Positions 1 to 13,400 of a DNA stretch of 64,000 nt are shown here, one piece after another. Origin of the DNA: Lamellibrachia columna (taxonomy: Eukaryota > Annelida > Polychaeta > Sabellida > Siboglinidae); assembly GCA_963662155.1 (NCBI GenBank), contig OY759269.1, positions 3,063,598-3,127,597 of the forward strand, given 5' to 3'. A model generated the notes under the pieces. It saw only the letters and a list, made by a program, of their open reading frames with translations, had not been told where the DNA came from and searched no databases. Within the stretch, counting starts at the first letter, position 1; every line of letters starts with the position of its first letter. Both the position numbers and the translations under genes were made by a program.

Positions 1-217
1 CGCCACCGGCAGCAGCGGTTTCGCTAAAAATGTAACGAAAATATATTGCGAAGTAAATAAAAATAATGAAGTAAAAAGTCGCGTTACTTTAAGTAAAACT
101 ACTTTGTTACAAGTAAAAGTATTTAGTAAAAATTCTACTTCGTTACATGCCAATTACTTGAAATAACTACTCAAGTATTGTAATGAAATAATTTTACTTC
201 ATTACATGCCAACCCTG
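1..217. mobile_element. Right end of a hAT-like non-autonomous DNA transposon
   Basis: An AT-rich stretch with repeated GTTAC / AAGTAA motifs ends in TTACATGCCAACCCTG at 217. Read on the other strand this is CAGGGTTGGCATGTAA, the style of terminus common in hAT-type miniature elements. The left end is outside the window, so the target duplication cannot be checked. Confidence 0.55.
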
Positions 218-227
218 GATATGGAAG

Positions 228-759
228 CATATGGGGGATACTTGGAAGTATATCGGGGTGACGTGGAAGTATATGGGGTGTTGTGACAACCAGTCACTTT
301 TAAGCAAGGCACCAAATCTCATTTGACAAGCTGTCTTTTTTCAAAGTATCCTGCATTGCTGACCTTTTGGCACTGAGGGTGGTCAGTGTGGGTGGTCAGT
401 GGTCACTGGGGTGGTCAGTGGTCTCTTGTAGGTGGTCAGTAGTTTCTTGGGGGTGGTCACTGAGGGTGGTCAGTAGTCACTGGGAATGGTCAGCATATGG
501 GGGATACTTGGAAGTATATCGGGGTGACGTGGAAGTATATGGGGTGTTGTGACAACCAGTCACTTTTAAGCAAGGCACCAAATCTCATTTGACAAGCTGT
601 CTTTTTTCAAAGTATCCTGCATTGCTGACCTTTTGGCACTGAGGGTGGTCAGTGTGGGTGGTCAGTGGTCACTGGGGTGGTCAGTGGTCTCTTGTAGGTG
701 GTCAGTAGTTTCTTGGGGGTGGTCACTGAGGGTGGTCAGTAGTCACTGGGAATGGTCAG
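228..759 (+). repeat. 266-bp tandem duplication
   Basis: Two nearly identical copies (about 228-493 and 494-759) each start near GCATATGGGGGATACTTGG and include GACAACCAGTCACTTTTAAG and the start of the GGTCAGTGG repeat. The offset is 266 bp. Confidence 0.85.
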
Positions 760-1195
760 TGGTCACTGGAGGTGGTCAATGGTACTGGGGTGGTCAGTGG
801 ACTCTTGGGGTGGTCAGTGGTCACTGGGTGCAGTCACTGGTCAATATGGGTTAGCCAGTGGTCACTGGGGTGCTCATTGGTCTCTTGGGGATGTTCAGTG
901 GTCACTGGGGTGATCAGTGGTTTCTGGGGGTGATCAGTGGTCACTGGGGGTAATCAGTGGTCACTGGGGTGGTCAGTGGTCACTGTGTGCAGTCACTAGT
1001 CAATATGGGTTAGCCAGTGGTCACTGGGGTGCTCATTGGTCTCTTGGGGATGTTCAGTGGTCACTGGGGTGATCAGTGGTTTCTGGGGGTGATCAGTGGT
1101 CACTGGGAGTAATCAGTGGTCACTGGGGTGGTCAGTGGTCACTGGGGTGGTCAGTGGTCACTGGGGTGGTCAGTGGTCACTGGGGTGGTCACTGT
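640..1195 (+). repeat. Degenerate ~20-bp minisatellite with a 159-bp higher-order period
   Basis: The unit is approximately GGTCAGTGGTCACTGGGGT. A block containing CAGTCACTGGTCAATATGGG at 831 recurs at 990, so groups of units were duplicated together. It lies in the intron upstream of MTO1 exon a. Confidence 0.85.
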
Positions 1196-1299
1196 GACAC
1201 TTGGCTATATTAGCCCATTAAAGGACAGCCCCAATATTACACTGGTCATGATAATGATGTAACAAATGTTGACTATTGTGAACATTGATCATTTGACAG

Positions 1300-1471
1300 G
1301 GGCCTCGGGCACAGATTGACCGATCACTGTACAAATCACACATCCAGGCCGAAGTTAATAATACACCTAACTTGAGCCTGGTGGCAGCACCTGTCGAGGA
1401 CCTCATCTTGACGGAGCACTTCGAGCCAGACAACTGTTTGGCTAAGCGGCGCTGCACCGGGGTGATCCTGG
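1300..1471 (+). CDS. MTO1: MTO1 exon a (first exon in the window)
   Basis: The acceptor is TTTGACAG before GGGCCTCGG and the donor is GTACGT at 1472. The exon opens in phase 0 as [14 protein letters not shown], continues through [16 protein letters not shown] and ends after GVIL plus one base, so the following intron is phase 1. It corresponds to the bacterial segment RAQADRVLY to VEDLIVE. The exon before it, which should end in the KGPAVW-type block, is not in the window. The acceptor's pyrimidine tract is poor. Confidence 0.93.
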
Positions 1472-4400
1472 GTACGTGGGGCAAGGATTGTAAACTTGGA
1501 ACAGTGCTTTAGAATAGGGATAGAAAGGTTATGGGTGTTTTATAATGTTCAAGTGTCTGGCCGATGCATCTTTAAAAAGTCATAATTGTCTGCCAGCCAA
1601 CTAATTTACTCCTTGGTGGCTGTGGCTAGAGAAATCCTCATTCATAGATTGTACGGCACAAAGTTTACTTTTTAATAACATTTCACAATTTATTGTCTTG
1701 TTTCAGTGTCATGTGTCATGGGTCATGGGTCATGTGTCATGTGTCATGGGTCATGGTTCTACTACAAATAAACACCTGAGGCCATCTCATTCAATGTAAT
1801 TTCTTCTTCCTCCCACAGGGAATGGGGACCAAGTGCTTGGGAAGGCAGTAGTCCTGACAACGGGGACATTCCTCCGGGGGACTATCAGAATAGGGCTGGA
1901 AAAATGGGCAGCAGGAAGAATGGATGATGAGCCTTCCATTGGCTTGGCAAAGACATTGGAAGATCTCGGATTCACTGTTGGCCGCTTGAAGACGGGTGAG
2001 TTATTGAGTTGTTGTGTTGATGAACAACAACAACAACAACAACAACAACAAGGACTAACTGGATCAGACTGTTCCTCCACCAATTCCATGTGATACTTTT
2101 AACATTTTGTTGTTTTTCTTATATTGTTTTATTATTAATTCATCTTTAGTTGTTAGTATTGGATAAACTGGTAAAATGTTGCACAAAAGAAAAACTCAAC
2201 ACTGAACAGAATTCACATCATGTTTCCCAGTTATTTCTCTAGGTTATTTACTTTATTATAAGATAAGAAAGCTTCTTTTTTCCTAAGTCATCGGAAGCCA
2301 AGTGCAGAAGTACAAAAAAGGGTTAGTTAATCCCGAAATAGGTAAGGAATACTAAATTGTGAACAGATGGATGACTATGCTAAGCAGCTGAGGAGGGTAC
2401 AGATGGATGACTATGTTAGGCAGCTGAGGAGGGTACAGATGGATGACTATGTTAGGCAGCTGAGGAGGGTACAGATGGATGACTATGCTAGGCAGCTGAG
2501 GAGGGTACAGATGGATGACTATGCTAGGCAGCTGAGGAGGGTACAGATGGATGACTATGCTAGGCAGCTGAGGAGGGTACAGATGGATGACTATGCTAGG
2601 CAGCTGAGGAGGGTACCGATGGATGACTACGCTAGGCAGCTGAGGAGGGTACAGATGGATGAATATGCTAGGCAGCTGAGGAGGGTACAGATGGATGACT
2701 ATGCTAGGCAGCTGAGGAGGGTACAGATGGATGACTACGCTAGGCAGCTGAGGAAGGTACAAATGGATGACTATGCTAGGCAGCTGAGGAGAGTACAGAT
2801 GGATGATTACGCTAGGCAGCTGAGGAGGGTACAGATGGATGACTATGCTAGGTAGCTGAGGAGGGTAAATCATGCAAAATTATGGAGCATTATCTAAATA
2901 AAACTGATCTTTTTATGTATGATATTTCAGGCACTCCACCACGGCTAGATGGCAGCACCATCAACTACAGTGGCATGGGCGTGATGGTACCAGATAATCC
3001 ATCCATTCCTTTCTCATTTCTTAATGACAGTGTTTGGATAAAGGTTTGTTTTTTTGTATAAAAACGTTTTCCAGTTATCCACGTTTTTGTAAAACTAATA
3101 AATTACAAATCTAACTGCTCCAGTGAGTAATCGGAGAATCATCTTTTCACACTTTCATTCATGAAAATATTTAAATTTGGAGAATAATATAATGTAGAAT
3201 TTCTCTTAAGCACAATAATCAAGTTTACCCACTATGACGTTTCAGCAAGGGCTTTCTTCAGGAGCTGAATTCTGGGACAATTTAGTTATTCTGCTCGCCA
3301 GATGGCATGACAAGCAGGCTGTCCCAAACATGACTGAGTTGGTATGCCCCTCGTCTCTAGTCATTCTTAGTTGTTCTGCTTGCCATGCTATCTGTCAAGC
3401 CAAAGAAGAACTAATTCTTCTCAGAATTCAGTTCTTGAAGAAAGCAACCAGCGTTTGTTGAAATCGCCAGATCCAATTAAATTGTTTGTAGCACTTTACA
3501 GCATATAAAACACCAATACGAAATTACAAAATTGCTAAATAAACATAAATACTTAAGAATACAATGAACAAGCTACTTTAAATAAAAGTAAATAAATAAA
3601 TATAGTGTAATGAAAAAGTAGTAAACTTCATAGTCGTGATTCTACATTACATATTTTCACACATTTTTTTACAGTTACAAGGCTTACAATGAAAACAGTA
3701 ATGCTGTTGTTCCTATATTGTGAAATTAAGTAAGAATGTAGTATTGTGCAGACACGTGTTGTTTAATGCACAGTCTGCTGTTGAACCCATCTCCTCCGTC
3801 CAGTCAAACTTTACGTTGTTCATGCCATACAGTGGCTCCCTCTGTTGTAGCCCGAGGATCAGGTGTGCTGTCACATGACCCACAGTAACGAGAAAACCGC
3901 TCAGTTGATCCTTGATAACCTGCATGTCAACCAGCACATCCAGGAAGAAAGCAAAAGTCCAAGGTATTTAGAAACTTAGATAACTTCCATCTCAACCAGC
4001 ACATCCAGGAGTCTTAGTATGCACAGCTGTACACACAACTGTACACACAGCTGTACACACAGCTGTACACACAGCTGTACACACAACTGTACACATAGCT
4101 GTACACACAGCTCTACACATAGCTGTACACACAGCTGTACACACAGCTGAACACAAAGCTGAACACACAGCTGAACACAAAGCTGAACACACAGCTGAAC
4201 ACACATCTGAACACACATCTGTACACACAGCTGAACACACAACTGAACACACAGCTGTACACACAGCTGAACACACAGTTGTACACACAGCTGAACACAC
4301 TGTTGAACACACAGCTGAACACACAGCTGTACACACAGTTGTACACACAGCTGAACACAAAGCTGAACACACAGCTGAACACACAACTGAACACACAGCT

Positions 4401-7400
4401 GAACACAAAGCTGAACACACAGCTGAATACACAGCTGAACACACAGCTGAACACAAAGCTGAACACAAAGCTGAACACACAGCTGAACACACAGCTGAAC
4501 ACACAGTTGTACACACAGCTGAACACACTGTTGAACACACAGCTGAACACACAGCTGTACACACAGTTGTACACACAGCTGAACACAAAGCTGAACACAC
4601 AGCTGAACACACAGCTGAACACACAACTGAACACAAAGCTGAACACACAGCTGAACACACAGCTGAACACACAGCTGAACACACAGTTGAATGCACAGCT
4701 GTACACACAGCTGACCACACAATTGAATGCACAGCTGAACACACAGCTGTACACACAGCTGAACACACAGCTGAACACACAACTGAACACAAAGCTGAAC
4801 ACACAGCTGAATACACAGCTGAACACACAGCTGAACACAAAGCTGAACACAAAGCTGAACACACAGCTGAACACACAGTTGAACACACAGCTGAACACAC
4901 AGTTGAATGCACAGCTGAACACACTTCTGTACACACAGCTGAACACACAGTTGAACACACAGTTGAACACACAGCTGAACACACAGTTGAATGCACAGCT
5001 GAACACACTTCTGTACACAAAGCTGAACACACAGTTGAATACACAGCTGAACACACAGCTGAACGCACAGCTGAACACACAGCTGAACGCACAGCTGAAC
5101 ACACAGCTGAACACACAGCTGAACACACAGCTGAACACACAGCTGAACACACAGCTGAACACACAGCATTATTAGAGAACTACAAACTTTATGATGTTGA
5201 AACATCTCATTGGTTTTTCAGATGTTTCTTTACAGAGATCTTATGTGTTGTCGGCCGTTGTGTTTCATCTTATGTGTTGTCGGCCGTTGTGTTTCATCTT
5301 ATGTGTTGTCGGCCATTGTGTTTCATCTTATGTGTTGTCGGCCGTTGTGTTTCATCTTATGTGTTGTTGGCCGTTGTGTTTCATCTGATGTGTTGTCGGC
5401 CGTTGTGTTTCATCTGATGTGTTGTCGGCCGTTGTGTTTCATCTGATGTGTTGTCGGCCGTTGTGTTTCATCTGATGTGTTGTCGGCCGTTGTGTTTCAT
5501 CTGATGTGTTGTCGGCCGTTGTGTTTCATCTGATGTGTTGTCGGCCGTTGTGTTTCATCTGATGTGTTGTCGGCCGTTGTGTTCCATCTGATGTGTTGTC
5601 GGCCGTTGTGTTTCATCTGATGTGTTGTCGGCCGTTGTGTTTCATCTGATGTGTTGTCGGCCGTTGTGTTCCATCTGATGTGTTGTCGGCCGTTGTGTTT
5701 CATCTGATGTGTTGTCGGCCGTTGTGTTTCATCTGATGTGTTGTCGGCCGTTGTGTTTCATCTGATGTGTTGTCGGCCGTTGTGTTTCATCTGATGTGTT
5801 GTCGGCCGTTGTGTTTCATCTGATGTGTTGTCGGCCTTGTGTTTCATCTGATGTGTTGTCGGCTGTTGTGTTTCATCTGATGTGTTGTCGGCCGTTGTGT
5901 TTCATCTGATGTGTTGTCGGCCATTGTGTTTCATCTGATGTGTTGTCGGCCGTTGTGTTTCATCTCTCTAAGAATTGCCAGTAAACCTGAGCCAGGCCTA
6001 ACACAGAATTGAATGTTCTTAGGTTGAGTTCAAGTATCATTTTATATTGTTTGTCCAAACATCAACTGTATTTCTCTCTGTTTTGTTTATTTGGTGTTCC
6101 ATATTTCTCGGGGGGGGGGGGTGGTTCACCCCAGTGAATGTGTATTTTGCTGAAGACTGCAGATTGGTGGAGGAGATTCCCATAGACTAAAAATCTTGAA
6201 AAAGATCAACTCAAAGTACTAATACATGTAAAAAAGATGGTTATACTTTTTCACTAATTAATATTATGGTAATTACACAGTACTGGAGTAAGACATTAAT
6301 ATCCGCAGAAAATAGCCAAAATTGATTAATTATTGTCACCACACTGCTATTAGTTTGCTACTTTGTCACTCTCAATGGTGACAAAATCAATAATGATCCC
6401 AAAGTATTCTCCCTGTAGTAATCATTTGTCAGTAGCCTTTGTGATGAATGATGTGTATGAGGCATTATGGGATATCTCCCTGCTTTGATTGTCCTCGCTT
6501 TCATCTGAAGGCATTCTGTTGTTAAGACATCTACAGACTGGAATAGACTGCTACACACATTCATTCTGTTGTTAAGACATCTACAGACTGGAATAGACTG
6601 CTACACACATTCATTCTGTTGTTAAGACATCTACAGACTGGAATAGACTGCTACACACATTCAGTCTGTTGTTAAGACATCTACAGACTGGAATAGACTG
6701 CTACACACATTCATCCTGTTGTTAAGACATCTACAGACTGGAATAGACTGCTACACACATTCATCCTGTTGTTAAGACATCTACAGACTGGAATAGACTG
6801 CTACACACATTCATTCTGTTGTTAAGACATCTACAGACTGGAATAGACTGCTACACACATTCATTCTGTTGTTAAGACATCTACAGACTGGAATAGACTG
6901 CTACACACATTCAGTCTGTTGTTAAGACATCTACAGACTGGAATAGACTGCTACACACATTCATCCTGTTGTTAAGACATCTACAGACTGGAATAGACTG
7001 CTACACACATTCATCCTGTTGTTAAGACATCTACAGACTGGAATAGACTGCTACACACATTCAGTCTGTTGTTAAGACATCTACAGACTGGAATAGACTG
7101 CTACACACATTCATCCTGTTGTTAAGACATCTACAGACTGGAATAGACTGCTACACACATTCATCCTGTTGTTAAGACATCTACAGACTGGAATAGACTG
7201 CTACACACATTCATCCTGTTGTTAAGACATCTACAGACTGGAATAGACTGCTACACACATTCATCCTGTTGTTAAGACATCTACAGACTGGAATAGACTG
7301 CTACACACATTTATCCTGTTGTTAAGACATCTACATACTGGAGTAGACTGCTACACACATTCATCCTGTTGTTAAGACATCTACATACTGGAGTAGACTG

Positions 7401-10400
7401 CTACACACATTCATTCTGTTGTTAAGACATCTACAGACTGGAATAGACTGCTACACACATTCATTCTGTTGTTAAGACATATACAGACTGGAATAGACTG
7501 CTGCACACATTCATTCTGTTGTTAAGACATCCACAGACTGGAATATACTGCTGCACACATTCATTCTGTTGTTAAGACATCTACAGACTGGAATAGACTG
7601 CTACACACATTCATTCTGTTGTTAAGACATCTACAGAGTGGAATAGACTGCTGCACACATTCAGTCTGTTGTTAAGACATCTACAGACTGGAATAGACTG
7701 CTGCACACATTCATCCTGTTGTTAAGACATCTACAGACTGGAATAGACTGCTACACACATTAATTCTGTTGTTAAGACATCTACAGACTGGAATAGACTG
7801 CTGCACACATTCATTCTGTTGTTAAGACATCTACAGACTGGAATAGACTGCTACACACATTCATTCTGTTGTTAAGACATCTACAGACTGGAATAGACTG
7901 CTGCACACATTCATTCTGTTGTTAAGACATCTACAGACTGGAATAGACTGCTACACACATTCATTCTGTTGTTAAGACATCTACAGACTGGAATAGACTG
8001 CTGCACACATTCATTCTGTTGTTAAGACATCTACAGACTGGAATAGACTGCTACACACATTCATTCTGTTGTTAAGACATCTACAGAGTGGAATAGACTG
8101 CTACACACATTCAGTCTGTTGTTAAGACATCTACAGAGTGGAATAGACTGCTGCACACATTCATCCTGTTGTTAAGACATCTACAGACTGGAATAGACTG
8201 CTGCACACATTCATCCTGTTGTTAAGACATCTACAGACTGGAATAGACTGCTGCACACATTCATTCTGTTGTTAAGACATCTACAGACTGGAATAGACTG
8301 CTGCACACATTCAGTCTGTTGTTAAGACATCTACAGACTGGAATAGACTGCTACACACATTCATCCTGTTGTTAAGACATCTACAGACTGGAATAGACTG
8401 CTACACACATTCATCCTGTTGTTAAGACATCTACAGACTGGAATAGACTGCTACACACATTCATCCTGTTGTTAAGACATCTACATACTGGAGTAGACTG
8501 CTACACACATTCATCCTGTTGTTAAGACATCTACAGACTGGAATAGACTGCTACACACATTCATCCTGTTGTTAAGACATCTACAGACTGGAATAGACTG
8601 CTACACACATTCATCCTGTTGTTAAGACATCTACAGACTGGAATAGACTGCTACACACATTCATCCTGTTGTTAAGACATCTTCAGACTGGAATAGACTG
8701 CTACACACATTCATCCTGTTGTTAAGACATCTGCAGACTGGAATAGACTGCTACACACATTCATCCTGTTGTTAAGACATCTACAGACTGGAATAGACTG
8801 CTACACACATTCATCATGTTGTTAAGACATCTACACACTGGAATAGACTGCTACACACATTCATCCTGTTGTTAAGACATCTACAGACTGGAATAGACTG
8901 CTACACACATTCATCCTGTTGTTAAGACATCTACATACTGGAATAGACTGCTACACACATTCATCCTGTTGTTAAGACATCTACATACTGGAGTAGACTG
9001 CTACACACATTCATCCTGTTGTTAAGACATCTACAGACTGGAATAGACTGCTACACACATTCATCCTGTTGTTAAGATATCTACAGACTGGAATAGACTG
9101 CTACACACATTCATCCTATTGTAATACATGTCATCAGGTCAGTTTGAGGAGTCAGACCACAGTTGAAAATTGCATTGGTGGCCATGTTAACGTTTTGTTA
9201 GATTATAAGAAAACGTGACCACTAAAAATTCTGAAACTTTTTCACAGCAACTGCCATCATTTCATTGACATGCTGACCAAGTCACATACCTCCAGCTCTT
9301 TTAAAACGCCCCGACGTGCGATGCCCATCAATTTTGACAAAAATAGCCTTGTATTCATGCGCCCACGTGGCCCATAGCAGAAAAATTCCCATAAATTACT
9401 CCGCCTTTTAAACTCTCAAAAAAATGCACCATTTCACAGCCAATAGCTTCTACAAACAAACCTGTGAATATGTCTGCTCAATTGCACTTATGTCACATCA
9501 TATGAATTCTTTAAATTCACATATCGCAATTTAATACGCCCTACATTCGTGTGAAACAATAAACAGGAAGGTCAACTGTGGTCTTACCCCTTGAGTCATA
9601 CACGTACACCAAGGGTGATGTCAGAGGTTTCACTTTCAAGTCATTCACTAGGGGGAGCCAGTGCACACACTAGTGGACGGGCAAAGGACTGGCACTGATT
9701 GTTTCAGTGCATTGTCTTCCAGGAACTGGCACTAAACTGGCACTGATTGATTCAGTGCATGGTCTTCCAGGCACTGGCACTAAACTGGCACTGATTGTTT
9801 CAGTGCATGGTCCTCCAGCCACTGGCACTAAATTGGCACTGATTCTTTCAATGCATGGTCTTCCAGGCACTGGCACTAAAGTGGCACTGTTTGTTTCAGT
9901 GCATTGTCTTCCAAACACTGGCAATAAACTGGCACTGATTGTTTCAGTGCATGGTCTTAAGGCACTGACACTAAAGTGGCACTGATTGTTTCAGTGCATT
10001 GTCTTCCAAGCACTGGCACTAAACTGGCACTGATTGTTTCAGTACATGGTCCTCCAGGCACTGGCACTAAACTGGCACTGATTGTTTCAGTGTACTGTCT
10101 TCCAAGCACTGGCACTAGATGCACTGATTGTGTCAAAGCACCATAAGGCACTCAGTGAATACGGTGCCTTATAAACGGTATTATTATTTCAGTGCATTCT
10201 CTACCCTGCTTTCGTGTACTAGGTGCATTTCTTGTCCACATATTAGTTCTTCTACTAATAAAAACACTTCTCGATTACCAAGTAGACATTTATTTCCTGT
10301 TGTTGTTTTGCCAGATGTAACCGCATTTAACTTCTTCAAATAAACATGAAATCCAATCACAAGAACAAACGCAGCTGTAGTCTAGTGGAACAAAACAAAA

Positions 10401-13400
10401 CAATATTTCACTGTTTCAGCAGCCAATGCTTTGAGGTCTGTGTGTCATGTTTATTCAGTGTGTAACTCTCTGTAGGAAGAAGCCAGAACTGTTGGCCACA
10501 GATAAAAATTTTGATTTATCACAAGAGTTGACCCCAGGGAACAACATTTTACAGGGCACTTTGTGACTGCTGCCTTCATCTCGGAAGCACCAGCATCTGA
10601 CATCCAACAAACTGGCGGCACCGACTCCTGGTGGATTGTTGCTGATCTTTGACTTTTGTGGACAGAATCTCATTTAACGCAGAATATTTTTATTATAAGT
10701 TAAAGATTTATGCTAATTTGGGCATTAGTAAGACACATAAATCACATCAAAAGAATTAGTAACATAAATGATTAGGCCATTTTAAATGTATTAGTGTGAT
10801 GCGGGAGCTCGGTGGTAGAACGCCTGACAGTTGATCAAGTGTGACACAGGAGCTCGGTGGTAGAACGCCTGACAGTTGATCAAGTGTGGCACGGGAGCTC
10901 GGTGGTAGAACGCCTGACAGTTGATCAAGTGTGACACGGGAGCTCGGTGGTAGAACCCCTGACAGTTGATCAAGTGTGACGCGGGAGCTCGGTGGTAGAA
11001 CGCCTAATAGTTGATCAAGCGTGACACAGGAGCTCGGTGGTAGAACGCCTGACAGTTGATCAAGTGTGACACAGGAGCTGGGTGGTAGAATGCCTGACAG
11101 TTGATCAAGTGTGGCACGGGAGCTGGGTGGTAGAATGCCTGACAGTTGATCAAGTGTGACGCGGGAGCTCGGTGGTAGAAGGCCTGACAGTTGATCAAGT
11201 GTGACACAGGAGCTGGGTGGTAGAACGCCTGACAGTTGATCAAGTGTGACACAGGAGCTGGGTGGTAGAATGCCTGACAGTTGATCAAGTGTGACACAGG
11301 AGCTGGGTGGTAGAACGCCTGACAGTTGATCAAGTGTGACACAGGAGCTGGGTGGTAGAATGCCTGACAGTTGATCAAGTGTGACACAGGAGCTGGGTGG
11401 TAGAACGCCTGACAGTTATTCAATTGTGACACGGGAGCTCTGTGGTAGAATGCCTGACAATTGATCAAGTGTGACGCGGGAGCTCGGTGGTAGAACGCCT
11501 GACAGTTGATCAAGTGTGACACGAGAGCTCGGTGGTAGAACGCCTGACAGTTGATCAAGTGTGACACAGGAGCTGGGTGGTAGAACGCCTAACAGTTGAT
11601 CAAGTGTGACACAGGAGCTGGGTGGTAGAACGCCTGACAGTTGATCAAGTGTGACACAGGAGCTCGGTGGTAGAACGCCTAACAGTTGATCAAGTGTGAC
11701 ACAGGAGCTGGGTGGTAGAACGCCTAACAGTTGATCAAGTGTGACACAGGAGCTGGGTGGTAGAACGCCTGACAGTTGATCAAGTGTGACACAGGAGCTG
11801 GGTGGTAGAACGCCTAACAGTTGATCAAGTGTGACACAGGAGCTGGGTGGTAGAACGCCTGACAGTTGATCAAGTGTGACATGAGAGCTCGGTGGTAGAA
11901 CGCCTGACAGTTGATCAAGTGTGACACAGGAGCTGGGTGGTAGAACGCCTGACAGTTGATCAAGTGTGACACAGGAGCTGGGTGGTAGAACGCCTGACAG
12001 TTGATCAAGTGTGACACAGGAGCTGGGTGGTAGAACGCCTAACAGTTGATCAAGTGTGACACAGGAGCTGGGTGGTAGAACGCCTGACAGTTGATCAAGT
12101 GTGACACAGGAGCTGGGTGGTAGAACGCCTGACAGTTGATCAAGTGTGACACGAGAGCTCGGTGGTAGAACGCCTGACAGTTGATCAAGTGTGACGCGGG
12201 AGCTCGGTGGTAGAATGCCTGACAGTTGATCAAGTGTGACACGAGAGCTCGGTGGTAGAACGCCTGACAGTTGATCAAGTGTGACACAGGAGCTGGGTGG
12301 TAGAACGCCTGACAGTTGATCAAGTGTGACACAGGAGCTGGGTGGTAGAACGCCTGACAGTTGATCAAGTGTGACACGAGAGCTCGGTGGTAGAACGCCT
12401 GACAGTTGATCAAGTGTGACACAGGAGCTGGGTGGTAGAACGCCTGACAGTTGATCAAGTGTGACACAGGAGCTGGGTGGTAGAACGCCTGACAGTTGAT
12501 CAAGTGTGACACGAGAGCTCGGTGGTAGAACGCCTGACAGTTGATCAAGTGTGACACAGGAGCTGGGTGGTAGAACGCCTGACAGTTGATCAAGTGTGAC
12601 ACAGGAGCTGGGTGGTAGAACGCCTGACAGTTGATCAAGTGTGACACGAGAGCTCGGTGGTAGAACGCCTGACAGTTGATCAAGTGTGACGCGGGAGCTC
12701 GGTGGTAGAACGCCTGACAGTTGATCAAGTGTGGCACAGGAGCTCGATGGTAGAATGCCTGACAGTTGATCAAGTGTGACACGAGAGCTCTGTGGTAGAA
12801 TGCCTGACAGTTGATCAAGTGTGGCACGGGAGCTCGGTGGTAGAACGCCTGACAGTTGATCAAGTGTGACACGGGAGCTGGGTGGTAGAACGCCTAACAG
12901 TTGATCAAATGTGATGCGGGAACTCAATGGTATAACGCCTGACAGTTGATCAAATGTGACGCGGGAGCTCGATGGTAGAACGCCTGACAGTTGATCAAGT
13001 GTGACGCGGGAGCTCGGTGGTAGAACGCCTGACAGTTGATCAAGTGTGGCACAGAAGCTGGGTGGTAGAACGCCTAACAGTTGATCAAATGTGATGCGGG
13101 AACTCAATGGTATAACGCCTGACAGTTGATCAAATGTGACGCGGGAGCTCGATGGTAGAACGCCTGACAGTTGATCAAGTGTGACGCGGGAGCTCGGTGG
13201 TAGAACGCCTGACAGTTGATCAAGTGTGGCACAGAAGCTGGGTGGTAGAACGCCTAACAGTTGATCAAATGTGACGCGGGAACTCAATGGTATAACGCCT
13301 GACAGTTGATCAAATGTGACGCGGGAGCTCGATGGTAGAACGCCTGACAGTTGATCAAATGTGATGCGAGAACTCAATGGTAGAACGCCTGACAGTTGAT

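Noticed and set aside
2023..2051. Polyglutamine tract in an extended MTO1 exon b
   Set aside because: The run lies after a good donor, GTGAGT, and the family motif RLKTGTPPR continues only when the intron is spliced out.
3976..5205. Cys-rich CVQL-type repeat protein on the - strand
   Set aside because: This is a translation of the 12-bp array, with overlapping alternatives in other frames.
6510..9122. CRISPR-like regular array
   Set aside because: Units abut without unique spacers and the DNA is eukaryotic, so this is a minisatellite.
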